A stretch of DNA of 64,000 bases from Lepidonotus clava. Taxonomy: Eukaryota; Annelida; Polychaeta; Phyllodocida; Polynoidae. Location: contig OW387143.1 in assembly GCA_936440205.1 (NCBI GenBank), positions 31,694,949 to 31,758,948 of the forward strand. Reading direction: 5' to 3'. The notes below the pieces were generated by a model. It had not been told where the DNA came from. It did no database searches and was given only the letters and a program-made list of their open reading frames with translations. Numbering within the stretch: the first letter of the stretch is position 1; each line of letters begins with the position of its first letter. Made by a program: the position numbers and the translations under genes. Shown here one piece after another: positions 14,560 through 26,900 of this stretch.

Positions 14560-17500
14560 CTGGATCAGGTGCAGATTGATGTACCGGGGATGAAGGTATA
14601 GATTATCCTTAATTCTCTCACCTTTAGGCCACAACATTTAAACCCCGCCACGATGTTAAATCGTATCGCCGTTTGAGGATCTAGCTGTGTATATGCCATT
14701 AACTTAACTAGGGCTTTTCCTTTAAAGTTGCTTTTTAAAGCATCGAGTTTTCTTTTATTTTTATGAAACGAGTGCCTTTGGCAAATGAACTATGGTTACT
14801 TGTACTTCAGTTGTGACAACTGGCAACGAACATGCAATGGTGTTTCTTTTTCTATTCATGTTTTTATTCAATTCTGAGAAAATGTTACAATTCAGCCGTC
14901 TGGTTTTGTTTAGTCCTAGGTCGATTTTTTCTATACATCTACTAGTTATGACATGTTTGATACGAGGCTGAAGGCATTGGAAAGATGTCAATAAAAGGAG
15001 AAAGGATTCGAGCTTTAAGTAAAAACAGAATACATGTCCAGATTACTCAAAATATTTTTCACTGGAAACATATATCTGTTATCACTACTTTTCATTTCAC
15101 TGTACATACAGGTAACCTGATCTGCGGAAACACTTTATTTACATTTTTATTTCTCAGTCTACCTGTGCTACTCAAAAGAAGACGTATGGCTGTGTCTTTA
15201 GGTTAACAGGAATGTGACCTGTCACACTGAGCCGGTAATGGGTTTATTTTGGGGTGGTGATAAGACTGTGGGGTATAGACTCTCACAAAGGGACTCTTCT
15301 CTTTTAGGTCCATGATAATACCCCCGACAATAAACCCTGCTGTACCTCCCTCTACCTCCCCACCTCCCCTCAATGCTCGGCCAGGTAGAGAGAGGCTTAA
15401 GGGGTACACATGTCATTTATCATCTAGAGTCTTAGGGTGTCACTTGGTATAATCTCTGCTAAGCGCATTCCCCTGACGGTGATACTGGATTTGATGTCAA
15501 TGTTTCAAAATATTTCCCTCTCTGATACGTTTTTAACTGATATATGATCTGAGATTAGTCGCCCCAGCCCTGTATCTATTTTTATTGTAACTGATACTGA
15601 AGTTGGAATAGACTACATGTATACATTAAGGGTCTAGATATTTGACAAATATGTCTCTCAGGTTTGTCACAAAACTATACATTATAAACTAATGGTTTAT
15701 TAATCCGCTTGCTCAATGTTTTGATAAGGAAGTCATTAAGGGCGCTTAATTAGCTGTTTGTAAACAGATACCATTAATTTTTGATATTTTCAAAAACAAG
15801 CTTCAGGCTGAAACAACTGTGACAGCCTCAGAGTAGTAAAAAAGGAACGAGCCGCCGTGCATGGAGAAAAGTTTCAGGGGGGTTGATCATGGAGTCGTTA
15901 TGTACAGAAGATCAAGGTTGGCGGACCACCCATTATCCAAGGAGATATCAACAGACTACCACAGGAGGCATTGTGAGAAATTAACCTCATATTATAGTTG
16001 GTACATTTGTTTCTGATGCTGAAAAGCGTCAGGCGGACCGGCCTTCACTTGCACACAAAAATATACAAACATGTGTTTGTACTTTCCATTCCTTACATCT
16101 TACAACTTGACATTTCTATTCAATAAGCTCACTCCCTTTAAAACCTATTCTAAAACTTGAATTTGGAGAGTTGGAACCTCCACTAGGGGGTGTTACTGCA
16201 TCACCCCCCCCCCTTCACACATTCCTGGGTCGCCGAGGCTGGCACGTGTCGCCGCCTAGTGGGATGTACACGCACCACCATTAAGACAAAACGTCCCTCC
16301 TCTCATAAAACAGATTACTTTTTTTCCCAAAAAGACTGTTACCTCTCCGGCAGCTTCTCGAATTCCCGGCATTTTTTCGGGAATGCGTCATAAAGCATGT
16401 AAATGAGTCATAGAGAACCAGAGACAAAATGAAAGGCCTTTGGTATGCTCGGTATAGGACACTATGTACAGAGGGTGCTCTATGGAAGACTATGTTTTTG
16501 GTCTACTGGGCTCAGGGCCCTGGCAGCGACTGTGGCACCTCACAGTAGGTTGGTGGTTAGGTATGTCGCAGACAGTAGACTGAATGGAGTCTAGTCTGTG
16601 TTCCGTCACACTGCCTTAGTTCTGGGAATGTACCGGTTGTCTGTGCCTCTCTTTGGTGTTGACAAAATGTGCACATCACGAAATGATGGCTCAGCTATAC
16701 TTAATAGCGGAAATACCTATCCTGTTATAAAAGAGCTGGCGGTCTTTTCTGAGCAATATTTCACGGACTTTTTATTTTGGTTGGTGCGGAGAAGTGATCG
16801 TATAGCACTGTTCATTAAATGAATGGGAAATCTCAATTAAAGATAGACACCAGTGGTTGGGGGCCAATTCAGAAATGCATCAATGGTTGGAGGTGTACAG
16901 GCCTACAATGTGAACCAGGAATCTGGCACGACAGGCTGGGCTGAGTCAGGTGTGCGGTATGTCTGCTGGCACCGTGCTACCTGGGATCCACTCCTTGTTA
17001 ATTACTTACACTCCCTCCTCCAGAACCTGCAACACCGGTAGAAGCATCCCACCCGTCCTCCAGACCCTACAGGTAAACAACAACCCCCAGCCCCTCTTTT
17101 CTTTAACTACTCCAAATACCAGGATAGGCCAGACCTGATATCCCCCCTCCTATATTCTCATGCCAATTTCTATATAAATTTATCATCTTAATGCATGTAT
17201 CATTCTTAATTAAAGGAAATGTTTTTAGTTTTGTATTCTGTAAATTGCTTAATATAGCACTATGACGACAGAGAAAAATAATTAATTTAGGATGTTCAGG
17301 ACCTTTCAAGGTCATTACAATCGTAGTGACTCCTAAATATGACTTCCTTATATATATTATTATTAAATGTACCAAAGAATTCTTGCAGTAATACAAGAAT
17401 CTCTGTCCAATATAGTACCTCTCTTCGATGTAAACAATGTTAAATATGCTTGAAATAGAATTGTTATCGCCTGCGGAAAAGGTCAACGGTTAACTAGTAA

Positions 17501-17850
17501 TAAGTGGGAGAAGAACAAAACTCCCGATTTCTATGTTTGTATGTAGTCTAACGGCAGGTGGCTCTACCTAGCGAGTATTTATACAGTTACAACTTGGCAA
17601 AGAATTTCCTACTCCAACCGTATTTACCCCAGTATAATTATAGGTATCAAATCTTGAGAATAGATTGACCTGGCAAATGACAAAAACACTCTCCCTAAAC
17701 AGCAACAAAAAGTCATTCTCAACTCATCCAGAAGGACAGGAGAGACGTTTCAGTATAATCGCTACCTGAAATCTCGTCATTCTCTGGACATCCAATTTTA
17801 CAATTATATCAATCAAATCCGTCACCAATATACATTATGATTGAACTTAC

Positions 17851-17948
17851 TTTTTCATTTTCTTGTGGTTGTATTTGACTGTGAACGCTGTACCTAGAAG
17901 GGTGTCCGGATCCTGTTCGTGGCGGAGGGGCATCTCCTTCTGTAGGAA
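17851..17948 (-). CDS. EVI5: EVI5 exon 10: end of TBC domain, entry to coiled coil
   Basis: Acceptor TTGTGACAG, donor AAAAA|GTAAGT, 98 nt, phase 0 in and phase 2 out. It encodes FLQKEMPLRHEQDPDTLLGT and AFTVKYNHKKMK(K). KYNxKKMKK is the family's junction between TBC domain and coiled coil. It is the last exon I can identify; the gene must continue to the left because no terminating codon has been reached. Confidence 0.95.
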
Positions 17949-20900
17949 CTGTCACAAATAAAAAGAAAGACAGAAAAATTTAATTGTGTAAAGCTTGACT
18001 ATTAATGAAAGCAGTTTCAAAGTGTCAGTGAAGAAAGTCTAGTTAAGACTTTTATCACACTCAGGTCAGTGATCCACGATCCAACAAAACTGCCATCCAT
18101 TCTCTTCTCATACATTTTTCGTGAACTTATAGATACATATTTTCAGGCTAAAACTTCCTTTGTTTGAAAACAATGATTCATTGGCCTTTAATATATGACA
18201 TATATTTATTTCTTGGGACCAATTTCAAAATCGACTCAGAATTGAACCACAATAGAGCCATAAAAGGTGGATTCCTCAAACCACAATTTCGTTCAGGTTT
18301 GGTTCAATGACTGCTCCCTCAGCTCAAGAGCTGCCACCTAGTGCGTGTTTTGCAATCTACAACACCTAACGTACAGGTTCAGTCTGAAAACCAGGATTGC
18401 ATCTATGCCAGTTCAGTTGATTGCGATGCATTTTCTCCTAAGTATGTAAACCCTGACGCCCTAAATCGTTTTCAAATGCCGCTAAAAGAGCAAATATGAA
18501 ATTTCAAATATGTGAGTATGTGAATGTATTTATGACTATAGATATAAATTGTATATGCATGTATTAAAATATACATATAAGGTTTGATTTTTTTCCTATT
18601 AAATATAATAATTATAAATTCAATAGAGAAATGTAAAGAAAATAAAGCCCACTCACCCTGAGCATGCCCTCCATGTCCTGACTGAGCAGCTCCTCGTGGT
18701 TCAGCTGCAGGATGGCGTAACCCACGCGGAATATCGTCTCCATGCCCTGAGAAAAGTAAAGGGATTCTTACTAAAAGAATACCACCTCTGCGTACATTCT
18801 ACCTTACATTTATTATACCCAACAACACGTTTTGAAATAAAAAAAACTTCCCTTCAACACTCACTACAATTGACCGTACCTGATTCGGCAAACATTTAAG
18901 TGGGGTTAGCTCACTCTGCAAACACATTTTCTTTCAGAATATTGAAGGTAATACAGTAAACGATACATAAGTTACGGTTAACACCCTCCCAGATCAGAAA
19001 AGTTTAAATATCGCATTGGGGATTACAATTAGGACTGATCATTTGTAATCACAAAGGCAAATAATAAAAAGGCTGCGCAGTGGAAAAGACCTCACGAAAA
19101 TAATCGTCATGTCTTTATCCTTTAAATTCGCATATTCATTAATTCGGATATTTTCAACTCTAAATATCACGCCTGTGCTATATCTAGCCAGGTTTCTTTT
19201 CAATGCTACCCTTACCTCGGAGAGGAAGACGTCAAATATCCTGCAGGCGACGGTGAGTGGGAGGGACGTGGTGAAGAGGGTGAGGAACCAGGACGAGGCG
19301 AACATGGACACACAGAAGTTCTGCGACTGGAAGTGCATGTACAGGTCTGGCAGCTGCTCCTGTGGGTGGAGAAAATACCAAAGGTTTAGTTTTCTTTTCA
19401 ATGGCACAACGCAAGACGTTTTATTAGGAATAATATTTACTGGCAGTAAATGTTTCAAAGAGAATATTAGGTGAAACTGTGGAGGAATTCATGAGATGAA
19501 CTAAAGGTATAAATGAACACATACGACCAAATCGAGCAACACAACAACAAAATACATACCTGAAACGTTTTATTTCACAATTCACTGCTTGTGTATTATA
19601 TTTACAAACAGATATTTAATGTTCATTCAAAAAATAAACTATTACAGAGCGTTGTTAGATAATATTCACGAGTTACCTGTATCATACATTCATTTTGTGT
19701 GAATAATAATGGGACATTCGTCAGATATGCAGAGGTAAATTACCTGTATCATACACTCGCTGCCACAGATTAACGGTATATTGGACAGACGGACATAGTT
19801 AATTTACCTGTATCATACACTCGAGCTGGAACATGCAGAGCCCCAGCTCGGCCATGGACGGCTTGAAGAGCTCCCTCAGCCGGTACTCCTGCATCAGTTT
19901 GACGAGCACGGCGAACGCCTCCTCCTCGGGCATCTGGAAGGGGAAATAAGTCATGGAGTATAGCAGCAAACTTTCAGAAAGGGGGTCTATAAAAAGTGTT
20001 TTAAACATTGTCATTTAAGGCCTAATAGCTTTATTTTATTGATGGGCTTAGCAGACACTTTAGAAAGGGACACTTACTTATAGAAAATACCAATTACTAA
20101 TTTAATCTTGTTTGTGCTATTATTAACTAGTATTACTGTAATGTATCTACATATACATAAAATAGTCGTTCTTTTTAAAAAGAGTGGTGCCCTACAGTGT
20201 TATGGGCCCAAAGCATGGTGATCATAATGTTCCTAAGATTTCATAGAAAAGGTGGGAACAGATAATCCATTAACAGTCTTTCAGGAAAATTAGAGAGATT
20301 TACCTGCATAAGTAATAATCCAACGATAAAGCCACTTCCTTGGCAGTATCCTACCTCTCGGTCGTGTAACGAGTAGGCCTGGAAATATAATGATAAAATG
20401 TTCAAGAACAATATGATTGTTGATGAAAAAGACAATCTTTATTAGTCGTTATTATTCATAATCAAAGGATTCAATTCAATATAATAACCAAACACACATT
20501 CAACAAATTTTCTGTTTAAGTGATATATTATTTTCTCACTCCGTGCAAAAAAGACTGGTCAGTCCTATGTCAGACCAATACATTCCCTAGTGTATTACCT
20601 AAGTCTGGACCGACCATTTGGTTGTTGTAGAAATGGGATACAGGGGTTGGGGCTCTCAACTATTCCTTCCAGTAGTCAGTCTATGAATACTCAGTTTGTA
20701 GCCTTTGGCAAGGGCTGTCTATAAAAGTATTGGATTATTCTTGAATAGAGACCCCCAGAGTTAATCTGGTCCCACTCAAGTGATTTTACTGCAGACCCTG
20801 ATGGTATGAGTAGCTTGATCTGGGCAAAAGATAGTCAGTCTCACATAGGACACTGGTGATTTTGATAAGGATGTATAGCGAAATACATGACTCACCTTCA

Positions 20901-23900
20901 TAACATTAAACAAACTCTCTTGGCCGAGGCCGTTCTTCTCCTTAAAGAAGTCATGTTCGGGATATGTCCTTGTGATATCGCGTCGGATGACCTTCTCGTA
21001 AGGAGACGTCATTTTGAGATATTCGGCGTAGGCTTCCTTCGCGTCTGATATGTGAGCGTTACACAAAAGTTGCCAAACGATCCCTCGGAAATGGTGAGGG
21101 ATCCCCTTCCGGACGAGTTCCTAAAACACAACAAATTTGATTAAATTTCATTTTTATTATCCTAAACTGTTTCTGACCTTGCTTTGGGACATTATTGAGG
21201 TATTGTTCACAAAAAGTCAACACCGCCACGGCCCACCCGCCTATACATTATTGAGGTATTTGTCCAACATTTTGCTGGTTGGACAGCTTTTTTTATATTC
21301 AATTAAGATTTTTTTTAGAAATAAGTTTAAAAACGTTTATTCATAATCCGTCTAAAATAACAATGGATGTACGTACAAAGCCCTATCGATCACATCCTCT
21401 TTTAATCATAGTTATCTATTTGTACTTCGGCAAGACTCTTTCGACGGTAAACAATTTCTTTGAAAATGTAATTCATATTCTCTTTTTTTCTTTTTCATCT
21501 GATGTTTTGATCTGGGCGGCCAACGTCACCGCGTAATTTATATTCAGGGTGAAAAAACGAGCCTGCCTGAGTTTAAATACGGCAACCATCGGCATTGATA
21601 AAAAGGTTTGAAGACTTGTACGGCCTGTAATTTTCGTAAAAATCTGTAGAGAATTGGAGCATTGATTTCATAGTCATTCTACTGGTTTGGTCTATTTTCT
21701 TTGCCAACGAGCACAACACGTCACTCCACCCATTTTTTATAACAGACATTTTTCAACCACCTTCTCCCGACTCGCCCGTCCCCCATTCCGACCTCAGGTG
21801 GTCTACTGACCCATTAAGGGCCTTAAGGAGTCACGGTTCACTGAGGACGGGGTCTGGGAATGAGGTGGATGTCTGAACGCTGTTTGTTGTTTTGCTTTTT
21901 ATTCCAGTCGACCAATTGTTACTTTTTGCAATTGTTAGTTTTTCCATGGTTCACTTAGTACTTCATAGCTTCCTCAAAGATGCCACTCAGGACTTAAAAC
22001 AAAGTATGAAATGTAGGAGAGATTTTTCCTGACTGTATCTTGAACGCAACTAAGTTGAAAAACAACCTTAACTCAAGGATTATAGATCTGACCACCAAAC
22101 TCAGCACACTGGAATCCAGACTTCTTAATGTCCTGAAAAAAAATCCTCTTCATAGACATAAATCACTAAAATATTTGGATTTCCTTGGAAGAAAAAAGAA
22201 GGAATGATCGTGTTTCCCACGTGCATATAATATTTATTTCACAAAACTAATCTGAGGTTTAGAATAGTAGCCGGTCACTGGAGCGTATCACTAACCACAA
22301 CGCTAAGAGTCTATCCCATGGCCGTCAGACCATGACGTACTGTCGGGAGTGGGAGGTTCTGATTTTGGTACGTTCAGATTTTATAACACGACCCTCAATA
22401 ACATTAGACCAACCGACCATTCCCACATAATAAACACCTCGGAGACCATCAATTGCCCTGCACTCGATGATTTCCGCCAATTATGACCTATTTCCGAGGG
22501 TTACACTCGAGTGATTTCGGTAAAGGGTCACGCATTGCCAATCAATTCACGCAATGCCAATCAGTTCACGCACTGTATCAAACCACTTGCGTGCCAGATT
22601 TTTATGAGGTAATTACAATAAATATTTAATGATACAGATGCACTGCGAGAAAAAACTAGTTCTCATTTGCATCTGGCACTCTTGTATTTTATTAGAAATA
22701 CAGGCCAAGTTTTTTCATGCATATTAGATCAGTTCTTCTTCGGGTCATTCTATGTGAGTTTGATTTATTTTTGTTTGGTCCTGCCACGGTTCTAAGTTGA
22801 CATATATATAGGACGTTATTTATCCACTTCTGTTAGGGTATGAAATTATATTAGTATTATTATAACAGTACATTTAATTCGAAATTATGCTTTAACAAGA
22901 ACATTCAAACTTCCGTTCAACTTCAAAAGCCTTAATGGTTAAGCAATGCATACGATTCACACCTCCATGGTACCTTACAAAAATCTTCGAATTAATGTTG
23001 TACCTGGTAACAGTAGTTCTTTATTTCTATCATATAACTAATCTTTTTTTAGACAGCGCTGCTCTTCTGGCGGCACAGTATATCCATACAATTTATAAGT
23101 ATCGTAATACTATTATGTGTTAGAAACATGCATGGTTACTCACTTTAATGTATATGGCCTTCCTTTTGAACACGGTGTCCCAGTCGTTGACGAGCTTCCC
23201 CCAGATGACCCAGGCATCATCAGGGTTATCTACGGAGGGAAGGTGACAGGTTAGACATGTACGGGTTCAGAAAGGTTGGAATACGTTATAATCATACATT
23301 GGTGAAACCTGATGTTTTATTTCCAAAACAGTTGATAGATGGACAATATGTTTTGAACAGGATTTGCGCCGCCAAAGAGCATAAGGTAATCATTTTATAA
23401 CCATATTCTGAAGTTGCAATATCAAAGAATGGCATCAGAAACCCTATAAGGCTCTAGAGTGTATTCCTCTATATCCCTTCATTGCATAATATTGTCACTT
23501 ATATCTATAAACATTACTTTGTTGTTTGTTCACATTAAACTTTTCTAATATTTCTATATTGTAAATATTGTCCAGGTATCGTTCCAATTAAACTATATCA
23601 TCATGTGTTTTGTAAAGGCTGTTCAGGTTATCGTTCCCACTTAACTACACAATTCCTTCTGTATTGTAAAGGATGTTCAGGCAATCCCTTCAATTCCACT
23701 AGACTATTATCTGTATTGTAAAGGCTGTTTCATTGACTCACTGGACTCCTCCTCATACTGGAGGTTGCTGATGTTGCTGGAGACGGAGTTGCTGGAGAGC
23801 ACGCTGGACACGGAGCCCTTCCGCGAGTGGCCGGACTGACTCGACTGTTTGGAGGGGGTGTTGGACAGACTGCGCAGGGACTTCTCATCGCACTCCAGTA

Positions 23901-26900
23901 ACCTACCGAAGAAATGTAAGGGTTGAGTAGTAACCTTGGCCTTTACACCAATAAACAATATGTTCCGCCCTATTTTATATCAATACACATAATGTTCCGC
24001 ACTAGTTTCTAACATCAATACACATAATGTTCTGCATCAGTTTCTAATATCAATACACATAATGTTCCGCACTAGTTTTTAACATTAATACACATAATTG
24101 TCCGCATTAGTTTCTATAGCCCTCCTAATCCCTTCGAGGGTACAGCTCCCACATTTCAAGTAACTGAGGTAGTTTACCTAAAATATTTGTTGTTACTTTC
24201 AATCATCCATAAAGAAAATAATTCCTGCCTTATTATTTGGGGATATCGAAAGCCAGTGACGAACTTCATAATTTTCTACAGGTGTCTTTTTCAGATCTAG
24301 ACTTTAAATTAAAATTACAAGATGTGTTATTTGACTTGGGAAAACCTTCCCTGACTGGGGAACCTCGAGATGGGTCCGCGGCTAATTCTACCGTATCACC
24401 AATTTTAATTTATCTATGTCTTTAAATGAAAGACAGAACACTAGTCATGTTTGCATATCTGCTGTATCACCAGGGTAACGAATTAGTTAAATCTGATACC
24501 AAACCCTACATTTCTAACTACTGAAAACGTTAATTATGTATGTTTTATAGAATATATTTAAGGATGAACGATACCAACTCTCAGATAAGTTTACTCCTGT
24601 TCTACCAAAAGAAAATCCAATCAATTTCATTCAATGCGATACTGACACTAAATACTAATACCATGGGACATTTCTTACTGGACGCTAAAAACGTGTGACA
24701 TTTGTGGTTTTCATTTTGTCATCCACAAGACTTTCCAACTAAAGGTTAAACGGCCAAAAAGTTAAATTGAAATTCGAAATTACAATCGCCTGTAGCCAGA
24801 AATAATCCCGTTATTGGAATTCAGAGAAAATGAATAATTGGCAATTCACAGGTGTCCAAAGTTCTCGAGCCTAGGTTCGGGAGTAAGCACATAGGTTACA
24901 TGTTTTTTGATATAAACTACCACACCTTATGTTCCATTTGGGTTGAGCCAATAACTATTTTTTAACTACATTTTGTCTGAAAAAGGAACCAATCCTAAGA
25001 TAAGACAATAATGTTTCCTTTTGTTTGAACCGATTACAGGGTACCGAAGCTTTTTCCGGAACAGAATTTTGACCTTGGTAAGACATATTTTAGACAACGA
25101 CAACAACTTTATGGCCAAAAAAAATAGTCAGTTCGACACAGATCCTTTCAAATCCAAACCCAAACTATATACAGAAAAATAGTCAGAGCAATATTTTAGA
25201 GTGGCTTAGTTTCTAGACATATGGTTTGAACTAAAGACATTCACTTCGAATCAGTATTTTCCATGCCAATATAAAATATATATAAAATCAAATTTTAACT
25301 TAAATTCTATTCGAAGCTTCTGTAAGGCTTCTTTCTAGAAAACTATTCAAATATTAAATAACTTACGGTCTTAATTTTTGGAAATCCCTATGACCTCTTG
25401 ATATTTTTCTTGGGAATTCTGGATAATCCTGCCCTTACTGACCCGATCGATTATTGACCAGTCCAGACCCACCTGGCCTGACCCAGTGACCTGAGTGACC
25501 CTATCTAATCCTCCCGGCCGACTTGACTTCTCGGACGAAAGTTACCGAGATTGCCAATGTTATTGATTCTGAATGTTTTGGACTACTGGGCCTTTTTTGT
25601 GGAAAGCTTAGCGAATTGGCCCGAGCCTTATAATTTTGAAGTTATTTCAGATCTAACTGAGCATGTGCACAATCTTACTTAAGCCACACTTTTCTGGACT
25701 AGTACCCCCCCCCCCCCATACCCCTTTCCCTGAAAGTTACGACATTAAAAGGAGAATATTCCAAATGTTACGACACGAATAAGAATATTGGAAAATACCA
25801 CTCAATGCCTAAAATGAAATGCGATATGTTTAACAACGAAAGGTCTTTTGAAAAAAAAAACTGGTACCGTGAAAAACTTCCTGAAAAAATTATTCATGAA
25901 CAAATATTGGGAAATTTCACCTCTGTATATTTATACGAACCTGTTGGCTGCATCCAGTTTGGCGAGGAGGGCCAGGTCGTCAGGGTTGGTGATGGGCGAG
26001 GTAAGGGTACCATTACTCTGGGGGGCCTGTTGCTTCAGATCGTGCTGGAGGGCGGCAGGCCGAGGGCCGTCCTCAGCCAGGCCCTGCACGAGGACGGTGA
26101 CGGGCGGCGAGTTGCCGTTAGCCGTGGGGCCGGGCGACCCGTTGGCTGTGGGCGGGGCCATGTTGGCTGTGGGCGGGGCCATGTTGGCAGTGGGCGTGGC
26201 CATGTCGGCTGGGGGCGGGCCGGCCGGGGTGGCGGGGCTGACGAGGACGGTGGGACGGCCGGACTCACTGCTCACCCCGCGGTCTACATTCTGCTGCTTC
26301 TGCTCAGCGCCCACATCTGACCCGGACTCCAGCCTGGAAAACACGAATAAATGGACTGTTAATTGAATGCCATACTAAGATGTTAGAGTTTGTCAATTAA
26401 TACTTTGATGATTATGGATACAATGATGATTGTCGGAGTTAAACGTCAATTCAGCAATTTTCACATGGCTCAGGTTATGCAAGACGAGAGCATGAACTGT
26501 TATTAAGCCCCATGCCTTCTGATATATTAAATGTCCTGAAGCTTGTGGGCGTTAACTTGCACGGCAAGGTAAAACGGATATTTTTATCATAGATATTCTA
26601 ATTTATTTATAATACTTATTTTGCCTGTATCTATATTCATCGCCAGGGACACAGTTTTGTATTTGACTTAACCTTCCTGATTTTCTTGCTAAAAATCAAC
26701 ATACGTAATTAAAAAAAAAAAGATAAATTACTAACAAATATCCTAATGACTAATGTTACATAGGTATATAACACAAACAGTAACAAGTCCAAACGTCTAG
26801 CCATACTGATCAATTCGGCGGCATGTTTTAATGTTTTAATCTCTTAATGTAATATATAGTAAAAATGTTTTATATGGTATCAAAGCTTCCAGCTTTGTTA

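Larger units (their letters stand above)
1..17850. other. Non-coding DNA left of the last EVI5 exon (intron 10 or 3' flank)
   Basis: No exon recognised on either strand in 17.8 kb; open frames are short, overlap each other and match nothing I know. I looked in particular for the EVI5 coiled-coil motifs (EKEY, RTENRLLKQR, ASLADRLIQ) on the minus strand and did not see them. The visible structure is a series of tandem repeats (listed separately), G or C homopolymers near 7060, 11951 and 16203, and much CAGGTG/CACCTG-rich sequence. Stretches without anything to report: 1-1353, 1941-5771, 5868-8010, 8052-9037, 10298-14477 and 14561-17850. Confidence 0.7.
17949..25940 (-). other. EVI5 introns 2-9
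   Basis: Introns between recognised exons: 23903-25940 (2,038 bp), 23230-23741, 21121-23143 (2,023 bp), 20379-20895, 19934-20303, 19360-19807, 18747-19215 and 17949-18656. Apart from the repeats listed separately they show AT-rich unique sequence, a run of 12 Cs near 25707, and no further exon that I can recognise on either strand. Confidence 0.85.

Noticed and set aside
19109-19474. 121-codon plus-strand frame
   Set aside because: Antisense shadow of EVI5 exon 8 plus intron; no independent evidence.
25931-26344. MFSR start for EVI5 at exon 2
   Set aside because: The apparent start is a GTG in the intron, directly overlapping the TTTTCCAG acceptor; the exon begins after it.
25805-26366. Two plus-strand open frames of about 170 codons
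   Set aside because: They lie antisense to EVI5 exon 2 and exist because that exon is GC-rich; no splice or homology support.
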